A stretch of DNA of 64,000 bases from assembly GCA_032622095.1 (NCBI GenBank), contig CP136066.1, forward strand, positions 195,476,816 through 195,540,815. The letters are read 5' to 3'. The stretch comes from Siphonodentalium dalli (lineage: Eukaryota > Mollusca > Scaphopoda > Gadilida > Siphonodentaliidae). Both the position numbers and the translations under genes were made by a program. Positions within the stretch are counted from its first letter, which is position 1. Every line of letters begins with the position of its first letter. The notes below the pieces were generated by a model. It did not search any database, had not been told where the DNA came from, and saw only the letters and a program-made list of their open reading frames with translations. This document shows, piece by piece, positions 38,390 to 50,429 of the stretch.

Positions 38390-39725
38390 TAACTTTCCTC
38401 AATTGGATTATTGACTAGACGATACTTTATGGTGATATTTTACCCACATTTTGTGGACGTCCGCGATATTAATATATATTCTAAGCAAACAGAGTCACGC
38501 GTTGCCCTGATCATGCACACACAATATTAAACAAAGTGTGTTTAATGACGCGTTCATTGAGTTTGGAAAGTCCCAATAGAACAAACTAACTATTTCGCGT
38601 AATGCAGTGCTTTGGTTCTCCAGTTATATTATGCATGGCATACATCAAACAAATTAAAACAAATTAAAATACAAGAGATACAAGAAAACCAATGTCAGAA
38701 ATGGTAACGCGCTCAAGATCATATATTATATACCCATGTTTGTAATTATAGAATATAAAATATATTGGTTTCGCGAATGACCAACTCAGAATTCCGTTAA
38801 AATAACAATAACATCCAGCACCTAATTAACGAACCGGCGGCCGACTCGGCCGTCTCCGACCACAACCCTCAGTGGGCTGCACAACGAAAAATGTCTATGA
38901 AAGTTAAAATATAAGACTTACAAATTATCTTTTTCATTTATTTTATTTGTAATTGACATAGCTTGTCATAAACCAAAAAATCAACATTATTAACATAATA
39001 ATGTAAAGGACAATAAACGAAATTGAACTTTCCAACTTCACTTTTTACCGGACTCGGCCTCCTGGTCGCGCAGTTCGACTTTTAAATCCGTCCCAAAAAT
39101 TCCCAATATCTATAAATAAAACCCCCAGCGTAAACTCCAGCGCCCAGCCGAAACACGAATTTGGACACCAGTATACACGCGGCGCGTGTAATAATTTGCT
39201 GCCATTTTACTGAGTAGTATGCAAAAATCGTCAACATGACCTACCGCTCGAAATCTCCGTTCTGTCAATATATTTTTATCGGGGGCATTTGTTCTCTATG
39301 GAGCCCCGGAGGTGACATCCGATATGAAGTCGTGGCCACCATAAGAAGGTCGTGGCGACGAGAATATGAAGTCGTGGCCATGCACGACCTTATTCTCGTG
39401 GCAACGACTTCATATTCTCGTGGCCACGACTTTATTCTCGTGGCACGACTTTCTTCATATGCTCGTGGCCACGACTTCATATTCTCGCGGCCACGACTTC
39501 ATATTCTCGTGGCCACGGCTTTGTTCTCGTGGCCACGACTAATATGTGATGTCACCCCCGGGGCTCCATAGTTCTCAAAGTACATAAGACATTTGAATTT
39601 GGGGGCATCCGGGTTTGGCATTTTTGCTTGAAAAACCCGCGCTAAATATAGAAAATCCAGACTGGTAACCAGCCGGTAACATAGTCAGAAAGGAAGTATG
39701 ACTGGTGCGCTCTGGTTTAGAGATT
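38390..39725 (+). repeat. Paralogous repeat, copy 1 (with insertions), pair with 46150-46720
   Basis: Homology to 46150-46720 is visible at about 38440-38640 and again at 39219-39720, including AAAATCGTCAACA, CCCGCGCTAAATATAGAAA and GTCAGAAAGGAAGTATGACT. Between these lie about 550 bases absent from copy 2 and the MITE at 39297-39570. The unit's nature is unknown and no conserved open frame spans both copies. Confidence 0.75.
39297..39570. mobile_element. MITE with TATGGAGCCCC ends, 6-bp TSD and a paralogous empty site
   Basis: GTTCTC flanks both sides (39291-39296 and 39571-39576). The inverted ends read TATGGAGCCCCGGNGGTGAC. The interior is about nine alternating forward and reverse copies of GAAGTCGTGGCCACGAGAAT. 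The paralogue at 46150-46720 has a single GTTCTC (about 46570-46575) at the matching point with no insertion, confirming the boundaries. No protein is encoded. Confidence 0.9.
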
Positions 39726-41107
39726 GGTGTGATACCAGTATTATTTGTGACTGATTCACACACAGGAGCTCGTTAACTGGGCTTGGCGTTCTCCTTATTG
39801 AAACGATGGCCGTGTTGGCGCAGATAATTTGCACGGGCGAATAATGTATGGTAAATATGCAGTTATAGAAATGTAAATCGCGAGTCGCTACATGATTATA
39901 GGAGTAAAGAGTTTGAAATCTGTCATAATTATCTACATCCAATATGCAATTTGGGGCTTGCAAATGTCAGTATCAAAGTGAGCCCGGAACTAGGGAGCGA
40001 TTAGAGGTCGGGAGTTTAAACAGGTTATTATACCGTCGAGAATTGAATGCACTCCGCTATAATCCACATCAAGAGAATTGTTTGTGTATTTCCCCAAACG
40101 AATGGGTTGTTTGATAACACAAAACAAAGGAAATATAAATAGTCCTCTTTAGAAGAGATCGTTAAATTACGCCACTCGTGATTGGCTGTAATTACAAGAT
40201 CGGAAAATTGTTTGAATTGGATGAACTTTTCAGGAACAATATATTATGTTTCTGTAGGTCTTGAGCGCGGATCTTGTATATATAACGAGGGCCGAACAGT
40301 TTTATGATATTGAGATTCGGGTTTGACAGCGATATATACATGTATGTAGTCACTGTAGTACCGTATGGAATTTAAAAGACATATTACATGTTTAATGATA
40401 ATTTACAGTTTAATCGTGATTTATATCATATTTCGGTATATCTGACATACAACTAAAGTAGCAGAACTCTTTTGATGCCAACAAAAGAGTGTTGTTATTT
40501 ATATCCACTAACAGAATGTCGCTCTGGGCAATTTTCAACATAAATAAAACTAAAGCGTCGTGATAAATTTTCAATTTAGGGATAACACTCGAGAATTGTG
40601 GCAAACGAACTGTCGCCGGGCTCGATGTGTATATATATATATAGGTGTGTACTATATATACAGACTTTTGTGTGTCCATGCAGATGTTGTTTGGTTACAA
40701 CGCCAAGCCCTTATTGTCAGTTGCATTCTTGGTAATATCACTCGGACTTGTTTTCTTGGGGCTATTATTTAAACTTCAACAATATGTAATGCAACCGGAA
40801 ATAGTCACCAAAAATTGAATGAATAGCTCACTGATCGCAGCGTGTAATAGTTTCATGGTGTTATCCCATATCATATTTTCACTTATAGATGTTGGCAGGA
40901 TTTCCACAAGGATATGTTATCTGCCATGTGTTATTCCTAATATGACGAACTTGAAACAACTATATACATTCCGTTAACCACACACCTGTATGTGTCGACG
41001 ATAACACATTCTTAAGAAATCAATTGCAACCGGCATTGGAAGGATGTACGTGTGATTTGTTTCGATGATCTGGATATAGTGTCTAACTTGGCAACACAAT
41101 GGGTTAA
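39577..41107. other. End of paralogous repeat, then unannotated DNA
   Basis: After about 39725 no gene, RNA gene or long repeat was recognised. Confidence 0.45.
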
Positions 41108-41828
41108 TGGCTGCGGACACACGTATCACAGTAGCGATGGCATAGTAGGTGTGACAATTATAATAAGGTGGAGTTTGGTGACCATTGGTTGTCATAATTA
41201 ATATGCCATAGCTAGCGATGTCGCCCGCTGCATATTCGCACAATGTGTCCTCCAAAGTTCGTTGTAATCAGTTGTAATCAGCATTTTCTTGTTTTTTGTC
41301 TTTGTGTAGTTCGCTTTGTTTATTCCAGATACCTTCTCGCAGCTGCATTTCCTCCAACAGCTCCGACATAGCTTCATTGGCCCACATGATAATATTAGCG
41401 GAATTATGCGGAGAACTAAACGTCTCAAAATAAAAATCGCAGTTGGGGAACTGTCTTAATACGCATGAAATTAATATAAGTGGATAAACATGACTTGAGA
41501 TCATATCAACAAAACGTACTGCATGCATTTTATGTGAGTGAATGAGGGATTGCCACGGTCAAACACAATTCTGGACGATCGATCGTGCAATTATATATAT
41601 ATCGTAGAGAATACAATGTAGCAAAACGTAAGGAGTAGAGATCAACCTTGCATGGTGAAACGCAATGGGTTAATTGGTCGAGTCGACTCATTGTGCGGAA
41701 ACTCAGCGAGCAACATGGCAAGCTATGGCACATAAATATGACGACCAATTGTCACCAAACTGCACCATAATAAATTGTCACACCTACAATGCCATCGCTA
41801 CTGTGGTACGTGTGTCCGCAGCCAATGT
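41108..41828. repeat. Foldback pair, about 145-bp arms, 430-bp spacer
   Basis: 41108-41252 is reverse-complementary to 41686-41828: GGCTGCGGACACACGT, GTAGGTGTGACAATT, GCCATAGCT and CGCACAATG all recur inverted. The right arm is repeated at about 43615-43757 by the tandem duplication, whose left edge cuts through the left arm. Confidence 0.8.
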
Positions 41829-42006
41829 CAATGATATGCACTGCATATGTGGTGTTCGCCCTCACTTTCTTTCTTTAAATATTCCATTGAGGACAGCGAT
41901 CATAAAGAACAGTGAAATGTTCAAAACATGTCGTGGTAACTTTACAATGGAATGAGGATTTAGCAATGAATGGTCGGGTCAAATCGAATGATTTCCTATA
42001 CATGTA

Positions 42007-42050
42007 GTGGCGCTGTTGTCCAATGGTTAGCGTGCTCGATTCGAATCCAT
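42007..42050 (+). repeat. Truncated tRNA-like (SINE-like) fragment, in both duplicate copies
   Basis: GTTGTCCAATGGTTAGCG resembles the D-arm/A-box of a tRNA and is followed at once by GATTCGAATCC, a B-box core. The anticodon arm is missing, so it cannot be a working tRNA. It abuts the CT microsatellite. The second copy is at 43937-43980. Confidence 0.4.
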
Positions 42051-42142
42051 CTCGCTCTCTATCTTTATCTTTCTCTCTCCCCCTCCCTCTCTCGCTCTGT
42101 CTCTCTCACTCTCTCCCTGTCTGTCTATCTGTCTCTCTCTCC

Positions 42143-42184
<42 letters not shown>

Positions 42185-42310
42185 CTCTCACTCTATCTGT
42201 CTCTCTCTCTCGCTCTCCCTCTGTCTTTCTGTCTCTCACTTTCTCTCTCCCTCTATATATCTCTCGCTCCCTCTCCCTCTCCCTCTCCAGCTCTCTCCCC
42301 CGCCCTCTCG
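42050..42310. repeat. CT-rich compound microsatellite (copy 1)
   Basis: Imperfect CT/CCCT/TCTGTCT repeats. The matching tract in copy 2 is about 43980-44235 and is some six bases shorter. Open frames here (SLSLSL, RERERE) are artefacts. Confidence 0.95.
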
Positions 42311-42346
42311 CTCTGCCACGGAACGCCAAAACGATGTGTTGTTTAA

Positions 42347-42850
42347 AGGCACGGGCGGCGTTCGTTGCAGAAATATTCATATGTGTTCACATCAACAGAA
42401 GGAATATTAAAATATATATAGTTTTGTTCATATGCCAAACAAAAAATAGTATATAGTCGTCAAGACGTACGATGGTGTACGTAAACAAGAGCCTGCTCGT
42501 TTTACAGAAGTTGTGCTTCCTTTTACATAACATAGCGCAATTCTATTGGTTAATCACACACAAAATGATATAAACGCTCTTTATTATTTCCATATCAGGA
42601 AAACAGTAACAAATAACGCTCTTTATGATACCATATCCGGATCTAAACAAAAGCCATGTAACGTAACGTTTTTTGCTTTTGTTTACATAACAAAGGAGAA
42701 AAAAATGACAATAACATACTGTTTATGCCATATTTCTGATTGGTATAAGAACAAGGTATGTCTATATTTTACTATTCTTTCTGTTTATGACGGTTTTTGA
42801 CGGAGGTGAATATTTTAACAGCATACCCACCGCCAACGCCGCCCGTATCT
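42347..42850 (+). mobile_element. TTAA-type MITE, complete, 504 bp (AGGCACGGGCGGCG family)
   Basis: TTAA at 42343-42346 and 42851-42854 bounds the inverted ends AGGCACGGGCGGCGTT and AGATACGGGCGGCGTT. The interior repeats AACGCTCTTTAT twice and TTTACATAACA twice. It lacks any transposase. The flanks could also be read as TTTAAA, so piggyBac kinship is probable, not proven. Confidence 0.85.
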
Positions 42851-43119
42851 TTAAAATAAGGACCCAGCCGGGAATCGATGAATATTATCAGTATGCTAAT
42901 TCTGCTGAGCTCATTAGCCGCATGCTCGGATTGCTTGCTCATAAGATAGGATGGGTAATCAAATGCCCTGTGACCTGGGTAATAATTTTAAAGAGCATTG
43001 AAACAGATTTAGTGTGGAATACTCTATATTAATGCGTCGATTATTATATATGATTAACATATATATATATTTAAAACAAAATATTTCAACAAACGTTTGG
43101 TGATGTCTCTCTGTTGTGT

Positions 43120-44061
43120 GTCATAATTAATATGCCATAGCTAGCGATGTCGCCCGCTGCATATTCGCACAATGTGTCCTCCAAAGTTCGTTGTAATCAG
43201 TTGTAATCAGCATTTTTCTTGTTTTTTGTCTTTGTGTAGTTCGCTTTGTTTATTCCAGATACCTTCTCGCAGCTGCATTTCCTCCAACAGTTCCGACATA
43301 GCTTCATTGGCCCACATGATAATATTAGCGGAATTATGCGGAGAACTAAACGTCTCAAAATAAAAATCGCAGTTGGGGAACTGTCTTAATACGCATGAAA
43401 TTAATATAAGTGGATAAACATGACTTGAGATCATATCAACAAAACGTACTGCATGCATTTTATGTGAGTGAATGAGGGATTGCCACGGTCAAACACAATT
43501 CTGGACGATCGATCGTGCAATTATATATATATCGTAGAGAATACAATGTAGCAAAACGTAAGGAGTAGAGATCAACCTTGCATGGTGAAACGCAATGGGT
43601 TAATTGGTCGAGTCGACTCATTGTGCGGAAACTCAGCGAGCAACATGGCAAGCTATGGCACATAAATATGACGACCAATTGTCACCAAACTGCACCATAA
43701 TAAATTGTCACACCTACAATGCCATCGCTACTGTGGTACGTGTGTCCGCAGCCAATGTCAATGATATGCACTGCATATGTGGTGTTCGCCCTCACTTTCT
43801 TTCTTTAAATATTCCATTGAGGACAGCGATCATAAAGAACAGTGAAATGTTCAAAACATGTCGTGGTAACTTTACAATGGAATGAGGATTTAGCAATGAA
43901 TGGTCGGGTCAAATCGAATGATTTCCTATACATGTAGTGGCGCTGTTGTCCAATGGTTAGCGTGCTCGATTCGAATCCATCTCGCTCTCTATCTTTATCT
44001 TTCTCTCTCCCCCTCCCTCTCTCGCTCTGTCTCTCTCACTCTCTCCCTGTCTGTCTATCTG

Positions 44062-44110
<49 letters not shown>

Positions 44111-45041
44111 CTCTCACTCTATCTGTCTCTCTCTCGCTCTCCCTCTGTCTTTCTGTCTCTCACTTTCTCTCTCCCTCTATATATCTCTCGCTCCCTCTCC
44201 CTCTCCCTCTCCAGCTCTCTCCCCCGCCCTCTCGCTCTGCCACGGAACGCCAAAACGATGTGTTGTTTAAAGGCACGGGCGGCGTTCGTTGCAGAAATAT
44301 TCATATGTGTTCACATCAACAGAAGGAATATTAAAATATATATAGTTTTGTTCATATGCCAAACAAAAAATAGTATATAGTCGTCAAGACGTACGATGGT
44401 GTACGTAAACAAGAGCCTGCTCGTTTTACAGAAGTTGTGCTTCTGTTTACATAACATAGCGCAATTCTATTGGTTAATCACACACAAAATGATATAAACG
44501 CTCTTTATTATTTCCATATCAGGAAAACAGTAACAAATAACGCTCTTTATGATACCATATCCGGATCTAAACAAAAGCCATGTAACGTAACGTTTTTTGC
44601 TTTTGTTTACATAACAAAGGAAAAAAAATGACAATAACATACTGTTTATGCCATATTTCTGATTGGTATAAGAACAAGGTATGTCTATATTTTACTATTC
44701 TTTCTGTTTATGACGGTTTTTGACGGAGGTGAATATTTTAACAGCATACCCACCGCCAACGCCGCCCGTATCTTTAAAATAAGGACCCAGCCGGGAATCG
44801 ATGAATATTATCAGTATGCTAATTCTGCTGAGCTCATTAGCCGCATGCTCGGATTGCTTGCTCATAAGATAGGATGGGTAATCAAATGCCCTGTGACCTG
44901 GGTAATAATTTTAAAGAGCATTCAAACAGATTTAGTGTGGAATACTCTATATTAATGCGTCGATTATTATATATGATTAACATATATATATATTTAAAAC
45001 AAAATATTTCAACAAACGTTTGGTGATGTCTCTCTGTTGTG
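43120..45041 (+). repeat. Tandem duplication, copy 2 (1922 bp)
   Basis: A nearly exact repeat of 41191-43119 placed directly behind it. It ends at GTTGTGT, after which unique sequence (TCCTTTTGCAATAC) follows. The closeness of the copies suggests a very recent event, or two haplotypes joined in assembly. Confidence 0.95.
44271..44773 (+). mobile_element. TTAA-type MITE, duplicate copy
   Basis: The same element as 42347-42850, carried along by the tandem duplication rather than inserted independently: TTAA flanks (44267-44270 and 44774-44777) and surroundings are identical. Confidence 0.85.
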
Positions 45042-45077
45042 TTCCTTTTGCAATACATGTTTGAGTAAATAAATGCT

Positions 45078-45080
<3 letters not shown>

Positions 45081-45116
<36 letters not shown>

Positions 45117-45119
45117 TAT
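45081..45119. repeat. (AT)n microsatellite
   Basis: About 39 bases of AT dinucleotide with one shift near 45109. Confidence 0.95.
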
Positions 45120-46149
45120 CGATAATTATTTGAGGATAACAACATTCTCTTTGTCCCACCAACATTATAAATAAATTAACATGACCTAAGGAAATTGAGG
45201 CATTATACACTCTTCAAACTGTTGATTTCATAAAAAACCAAAATGGTGTTTGAACCTTGTTACATATATTGAACCCATTTTTATTCGGATCAAAACCAAC
45301 CACAATTAGTTGCGATCAAAACCGAATCATCAAATAGCAGAATTGACCATTGTACATGTATTGCACATATATATACAACACGTGCATATATATATGAACA
45401 GGACGGCCTCGACCAGTCAGTGTACATGTATATATGAACTATAAGTTATAAGGCATTGGTACTCAAACAAACTTGGGAAAACTTCCGCTATCCCAATGCG
45501 TGATGTGTGCAAGCAAGCGAGCTGCCAACATAAGAATGGGGTTCTTGTTTACATGTTTTACTCTCCATGGACTCAGGGACCCCGGTGGCTCAGTCGTTTT
45601 GTTGTATATTGTATATGCAGTTCGTCGCCATAAGCCTCATCGTGCTTGGTGGCGAATCTGGTTGGTTTGCCGATAGGCGCGTATTTATAACCCCAGCAAA
45701 GGGGAGGAGGTAACATGATTCGTGGATCTGGGAAAGTTTGTCGTTTTCTTACCGGAGGCCGGTGGTTTTTATGTGTAATGGAAATATTTTACTGTGAAAT
45801 TAACCATCTGTGTTGTTTTTCCTCCACGAAGAAACAAACACTGTGGTTATGCGACAATAAAAGCCACAGCACATCGAGTTTAAGGCCACCACATACTTCA
45901 GAAATCGAACTATGTTCCTCATATAGTCTGCGAGAAATCGTATTCGCACAAATATTTTTGATACATGTATTTCACCGACGCGCGTGGCCAATTGCTGAAG
46001 TGTGCGAGGTACGCGAAACATTGCTTAGCCAAGAGTGATGGAAACAATCAAATTAGGCATCCCTCAATGTGTAAATATACCCCCTGCATGTGCCACGTGC
46101 ATGGGCGAGGCAATCAGCTGATGACACATTGTAGCAAACTCCATGCAGG
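45120..46149. other. Unannotated DNA
   Basis: No gene was recognised. At about 45583 CCGGTGGCTCAGTCG resembles a tRNA A box, but no B box follows at the right distance. Confidence 0.45.
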
Positions 46150-46720
46150 GTTTACCTCCCTTGATGACTCGGTAATATCGCTGCAACCGGCGACATTTCA
46201 CCCACAGTTGGTGGACTTCCGTGAAAATAAGATATATACTAAGCGAACAGAGCAACATGCTGCTCTTGTTAAGCACACAAAACATCGAACAAAATTTGTA
46301 TAATTTTGAACCTTGAGTTTGAAAAGTCCCACTAAAACCGAAGAACTATATTTCGAAACGGTGTGATTCGGTTCTCCGATTATTTTATCATCACAAAAGT
46401 CAAAACGCACATGGACGACAATGTCACGACAACACGCATCATGACGCATGGCAAGTCAGACACAAAAGTTCTAATTTCCTCCAATTTTGACGAGTTGCTT
46501 GCGAAAATCGTCAACAAAACTACCGCTCTGATCCTCCATTCTGTCATTAAGTTTTTAGTGCGGGAATCGTTCTCAAAGCACATAGGAAATTTGACTTTGG
46601 GGCGATCGGTTTTCGCCATTTTGTTCTGAAAACCCCGCGCTAAATATAGAAACGGAAACTAGTACCCAGCCGGTGACAGAGTCAGAAAGGAAGTATGACT
46701 GGTGCGCTCTGGTAGAGATT
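46150..46720 (+). repeat. Paralogous repeat, copy 2 (uninterrupted), pair with 38390-39725
   Basis: Homologous to the segment around 39 kb but without the MITE. It keeps one GTTCTC at the insertion point (about 46570). An 88-codon frame (46363-46629) lies within it but is not conserved in copy 1 and has no recognised domain. Confidence 0.75.
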
Positions 46721-49215
46721 GACATTGTAGTACATCACGTGATAGCGGTCAGGAAATAATTAAAGTTTCAGAGTGTATACCGCGCAGAAATGAGGCGTAT
46801 ACGATGTCGTAATGATGATGAATGCTTTGTATGTGGCTGGGACCGATAACAAGCGTGCCTTGTTAAAATGTCAGTGGAGACAGAAAGCGAAAATTGTTGC
46901 GTAAATATCATTCGAAATAGGAAGTTCAAATTTGAATATGCGCTATTTATCCTATGATTAATATAGATCGAAATGAGAAGCATGCACACAGAGAATTAGG
47001 TGACTCCGCAATATTTAATAGCCAGGTTATGCCACATACTTGTCACATATAACGTGTGTTACTGTGGCATTGCTATGGAGATACACTTGCAGCGAAAGAT
47101 CACACGGTGTTACGGCGCCAAACATACACGTTTAGATATCGGCCCAGTGTATAGCGACACTGGTACATAATATTCGGGCAGCGAAGAAATCTCTCCTCAG
47201 TGAGACTGTTGACATGCTTCAACAAACATACGATCACATTCTCCTATGGATACATTGTCTGCATATAGTCTGGTCGATAACCAGTTTGACCCAGAAACAA
47301 TTTGGACTAAGTTGGTTTTTATTAAAGATTTATATCCTCTATGACATATCCAAAATCCGCTAAAATCCGCTTTGAGCATTTTTTTTACACATTTTCCGGC
47401 ATTTGGAAGTAAGTTTTTATACAATATCCCTCATCGGCGAAACCAGAACGCCTTACTCCTCCGTCCGATATATACCATTTTATGTTAAATTGGAGTATGG
47501 TAGCGAATAGATTGACAAGGACAGAAAATAATGCAATCGCGGCAATGGAATGGCTGTCAAAATGGCCACAATGACATACCGTACTACGACGAAAGCAACT
47601 TATTGGATAACCACCTATATATAAGTGAAAATACGTTTTGGTAATTTACAAATATGTTAAATATCTTTAAAGGTACACATATCATTAAAACAGATCAATC
47701 TGAAGGATATATCGGTCACTGCAACGCAAATTAAATCCAATAATTTACGTCTATAATGTTCGGGTTTTCTGCTTAGAATGCATCCAACAATGGAGCAAAA
47801 CAAATTACTTAGGGCATGTAACACACGAAGTAATGTTTCGCCACACAGTGCGTGGTAGTTTCATTTGGAATGATTATTAACATGAAACGGAGAAACTGAA
47901 GTGCAGACCCTTGTGGTGTAAATACTAGTTACATTTCAGGATTGTTCAACACTCTCTGTGATAATAAACCATACACTGATTATACTGTAAAGAAACACTC
48001 ATCTCTTCAATAGATTAGCACCCCGTCTCACCAGATCGAAGAGATGGTACATCAAACATTTTATTTAAGACTAATTTTCATGCTGCTACCAAACCGGTTT
48101 CTTAGTAGACCATTTGTTCAAATTACTTCAGTCGGCACTTAACAACGTGAATATTCTACCGCACAAAGCACAATATTAGTTTTCGGTATCTTGTTGTTTG
48201 AAAATATCTTACCGTTACCACCCACGTACTTGGGCTAAATATAAGGTAATCAGAGTTAAAGCTATTATTTGCGTTGACCATTCAATCAATGTTGCCAGTT
48301 ATGGTTTTGTGTGCAGCAGATATGTGTAACATTGTGGAGAAGGGGTAAACGTGGTGATGCGGTTGCAGAAACCCTAGTACATTTAGCGTATATGTGGCCA
48401 TTGTGAATAAAATCAAATATAATGTCCAGGTATACAAAGACAGTATCAGCCACAGAGTATTTAGGCAATTTTGGTTAAGTTGAGAATTTATTGAAGATAG
48501 TCTATGGTACTCCTTTGTATTTTGATGAATTGCGTTCATAATATACCACCATGCATTATTGTGATAAAAGCGAAATATTCGTGATTCATCGCTTGACCGG
48601 AGGCAACTGTGACTACTAATTTAAGACACGGACAATAGGATCTACACATTTTACCCAGATCTCTATGAATAGGTCTCATACTGGTAGTAGTGAATTTTGA
48701 CATATTTGGTGTTGTATATATTACAATATATGATGATCGGTCACATTCGTGAGACTATTCTGAGTACAGATATGTATGCTTCCAGAAAAGGTCACAAAAT
48801 CAATACATCCCTATTAAATCCAATTTAACTGTTTAATTACACATATATCAAGATAAACAATACAGATAAAACTGTGTTATTGTTCTGTTTCTGGACGCCC
48901 AAAAAGTCCAGACTTAACCGTTGTATGAAACCCTGTCTTCGCTTGCCCTCTCGCGAGATACATTAGAGAGAATTCGAACATGTACATCTCTTATTAAAAG
49001 TTTCCTTTATACTCTGAAATAATTATTCCTCGCATAATTCGAGAGCTTGTGCGTTCTTATAGGACTATAGCTATTCAATTTAAAAACAAATGTAAATATC
49101 ATTCGTTTTTGTACATTCTATCAATATGGTTTACAACTAAGCATTGTTTGTATGTATTTTATTTTATTACTAATTTGGTATTAGTTGGTGCACCTACCAC
49201 AGAAATTCATAATTT
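46721..49215. other. Mostly unannotated DNA, 2.5 kb
   Basis: The only structure noted is 47260-47400. Its reverse complement matches 49220-49375 (TATGTYATAGAGGATATA, AACTTAGTCCAA, TCGACCAGACTA), a diverged inverted repeat pair. Confidence 0.5.
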
Positions 49216-49219
49216 TCTA

Positions 49220-49375
49220 TACTTACTGCAATCATGGACGCCACCTTGAATTTTTTATATGTTATAGAGGATATATTCCTCTTCAAGATGGCATAAAAAT
49301 CAACTTAGTCCAATTTTGTTCTAGGTTGACACTCAAGTTTGAGTTTATCGACCAGACTAAATGTGGGTCACTTAT
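49220..49375 (+). repeat. Dispersed repeat, inverted partner at about 47260-47400
   Basis: TATGTTATAGAGGATATA, ATCAACTTAGTCCAATTTTG and TCGACCAGACTAAATG recur on the opposite strand at 47.3 kb with substitutions. The family was not identified. Confidence 0.6.
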
Positions 49376-49781
49376 TCGGTTATTAGAAGATTGGATTATT
49401 CCCCTTTGCTATACCAGTTTCGTGTGCTACACGTTGGACACAAAACTTATAAACGGAATGACCATGTACGTGTTGGCGAATTAGTCAAGTGAGTCAAGTG
49501 ACTTCGGTTGGCAATGGCAGCACACGTTACAAGTTACATTTATGCGTGGCTGAACCTGGTTAATAAATTGAGTCTGTATGAAGGCCAAAGGCGAGCGCAT
49601 CGATTAAAACACTACATGTCTCGAAATAAACTGGATATAATTCAACACGAAATGCATATGAGTGGATCTAAAACAGCGATAACGATGCCCGACTGACACC
49701 AAAATGAGTCCAAAATTCCTAAGCCACAAATCCCGCTTTTCAGGGAAAAGTGATAATACGGCCATATTTGTTGAACGAAAT

Positions 49782-49949
49782 GTTGATAATTAACACGATT
49801 TTTTGGGAAATTTGATACCATAGTTGACAGTGGTTAGCATTATATTGTTTCAATTAATCGATTCTGATGACTGAAACGTATTTTGAAGAAATGTTGTTGT
49901 TGTTGTATCTTGATGTTATGGGGACCGTCTGATCGGATTGGGTACCTTT
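49782..49949 (+). repeat. Dispersed repeat, pair with 62391-62553
   Basis: Colinear over about 165 bases with the segment at 62.4 kb: TGTTGATA, GACAGTGGT, AATCGAT, ACTGAA, ATGTTGTTGTTG, ATATGGGGACC-like and TAATCGGATTG-like words in the same order. Identity is roughly 70 percent. Confidence 0.65.
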
Positions 49950-50135
49950 AATGTGTCACAATCGATATGATACCATAAAGCTATCATCGGTAGAAACCGA
50001 CCGTTTCTATTATACAAGAACACAATTAGAAAATGAGTTTTTGATGGTCAGATATCGACTTCCAAAATGGAAATTTTTAACACGTTTTTACTTTTTGTCA
50101 TGCTAGCAAATATACCAATATTTGTTTTCCACGCG

Positions 50136-50425
50136 TTCACTCCACAATAGCATTAGATAATAAAGAGCGTCCACGAGTTCACTCCCCAATAGCATTAGAT
50201 ATTAAAGAGCGTCTACAAGTTCACTCCCCAAAAGCATTAGATATTAAAGAGCGTCTACGAGTTCACTCCCCAAAAGCATTAGATAATAAATAGCGTCTAC
50301 GATTTTACTACACAAACGTATTAGATAATAAAAAGCGTACGCGAGTTAACTCCCGAAAGCATTATATAATAAAGAGCGTCCATGAATTCACTCCCAAAAG
50401 CATTAGATAATAAAGAGCGTTCACT
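50136..50425 (+). repeat. 42-bp tandem repeat, about seven copies
   Basis: The unit is TTCACTCCCCAAAAGCATTA followed by GATAATAAAGAGCGTCTACGAG. Copies drift toward the right. Each contains TAAAGAGCGT, the complement of the ACGCTCTTTA word found in the AGGCACGGGCGGCG MITE family. Confidence 0.9.
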
Positions 50426-50429
50426 ATTA

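Larger units (their letters stand above)
41191..43119 (+). repeat. Tandem duplication, copy 1 (1929 bp)
   Basis: Colinear with 43120-45041. Only about five substitutions plus microsatellite and homopolymer length changes separate the copies, so identity outside the CT tract is above 99 percent. It contains the right foldback arm, a tRNA-like fragment, a CT microsatellite and one complete TTAA-type MITE. The junction is GTTGTGT|GTCATAATT. Confidence 0.95.

Noticed and set aside
41674-41955. Identical 93-codon frames at 41674 and 43604
   Set aside because: Identity comes from the recent tandem duplication, not from protein conservation; the frame crosses a foldback arm.
45575-45700. Possible tRNA or SINE (CCGGTGGCTCAGTCG)
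   Set aside because: Only an A-box-like word; no B box at tRNA spacing and no cloverleaf.
46363-46629. 88-codon frame in the paralogous repeat
   Set aside because: Not open in the homologous segment near 39 kb; no family resemblance; overlaps a long frame on the other strand.
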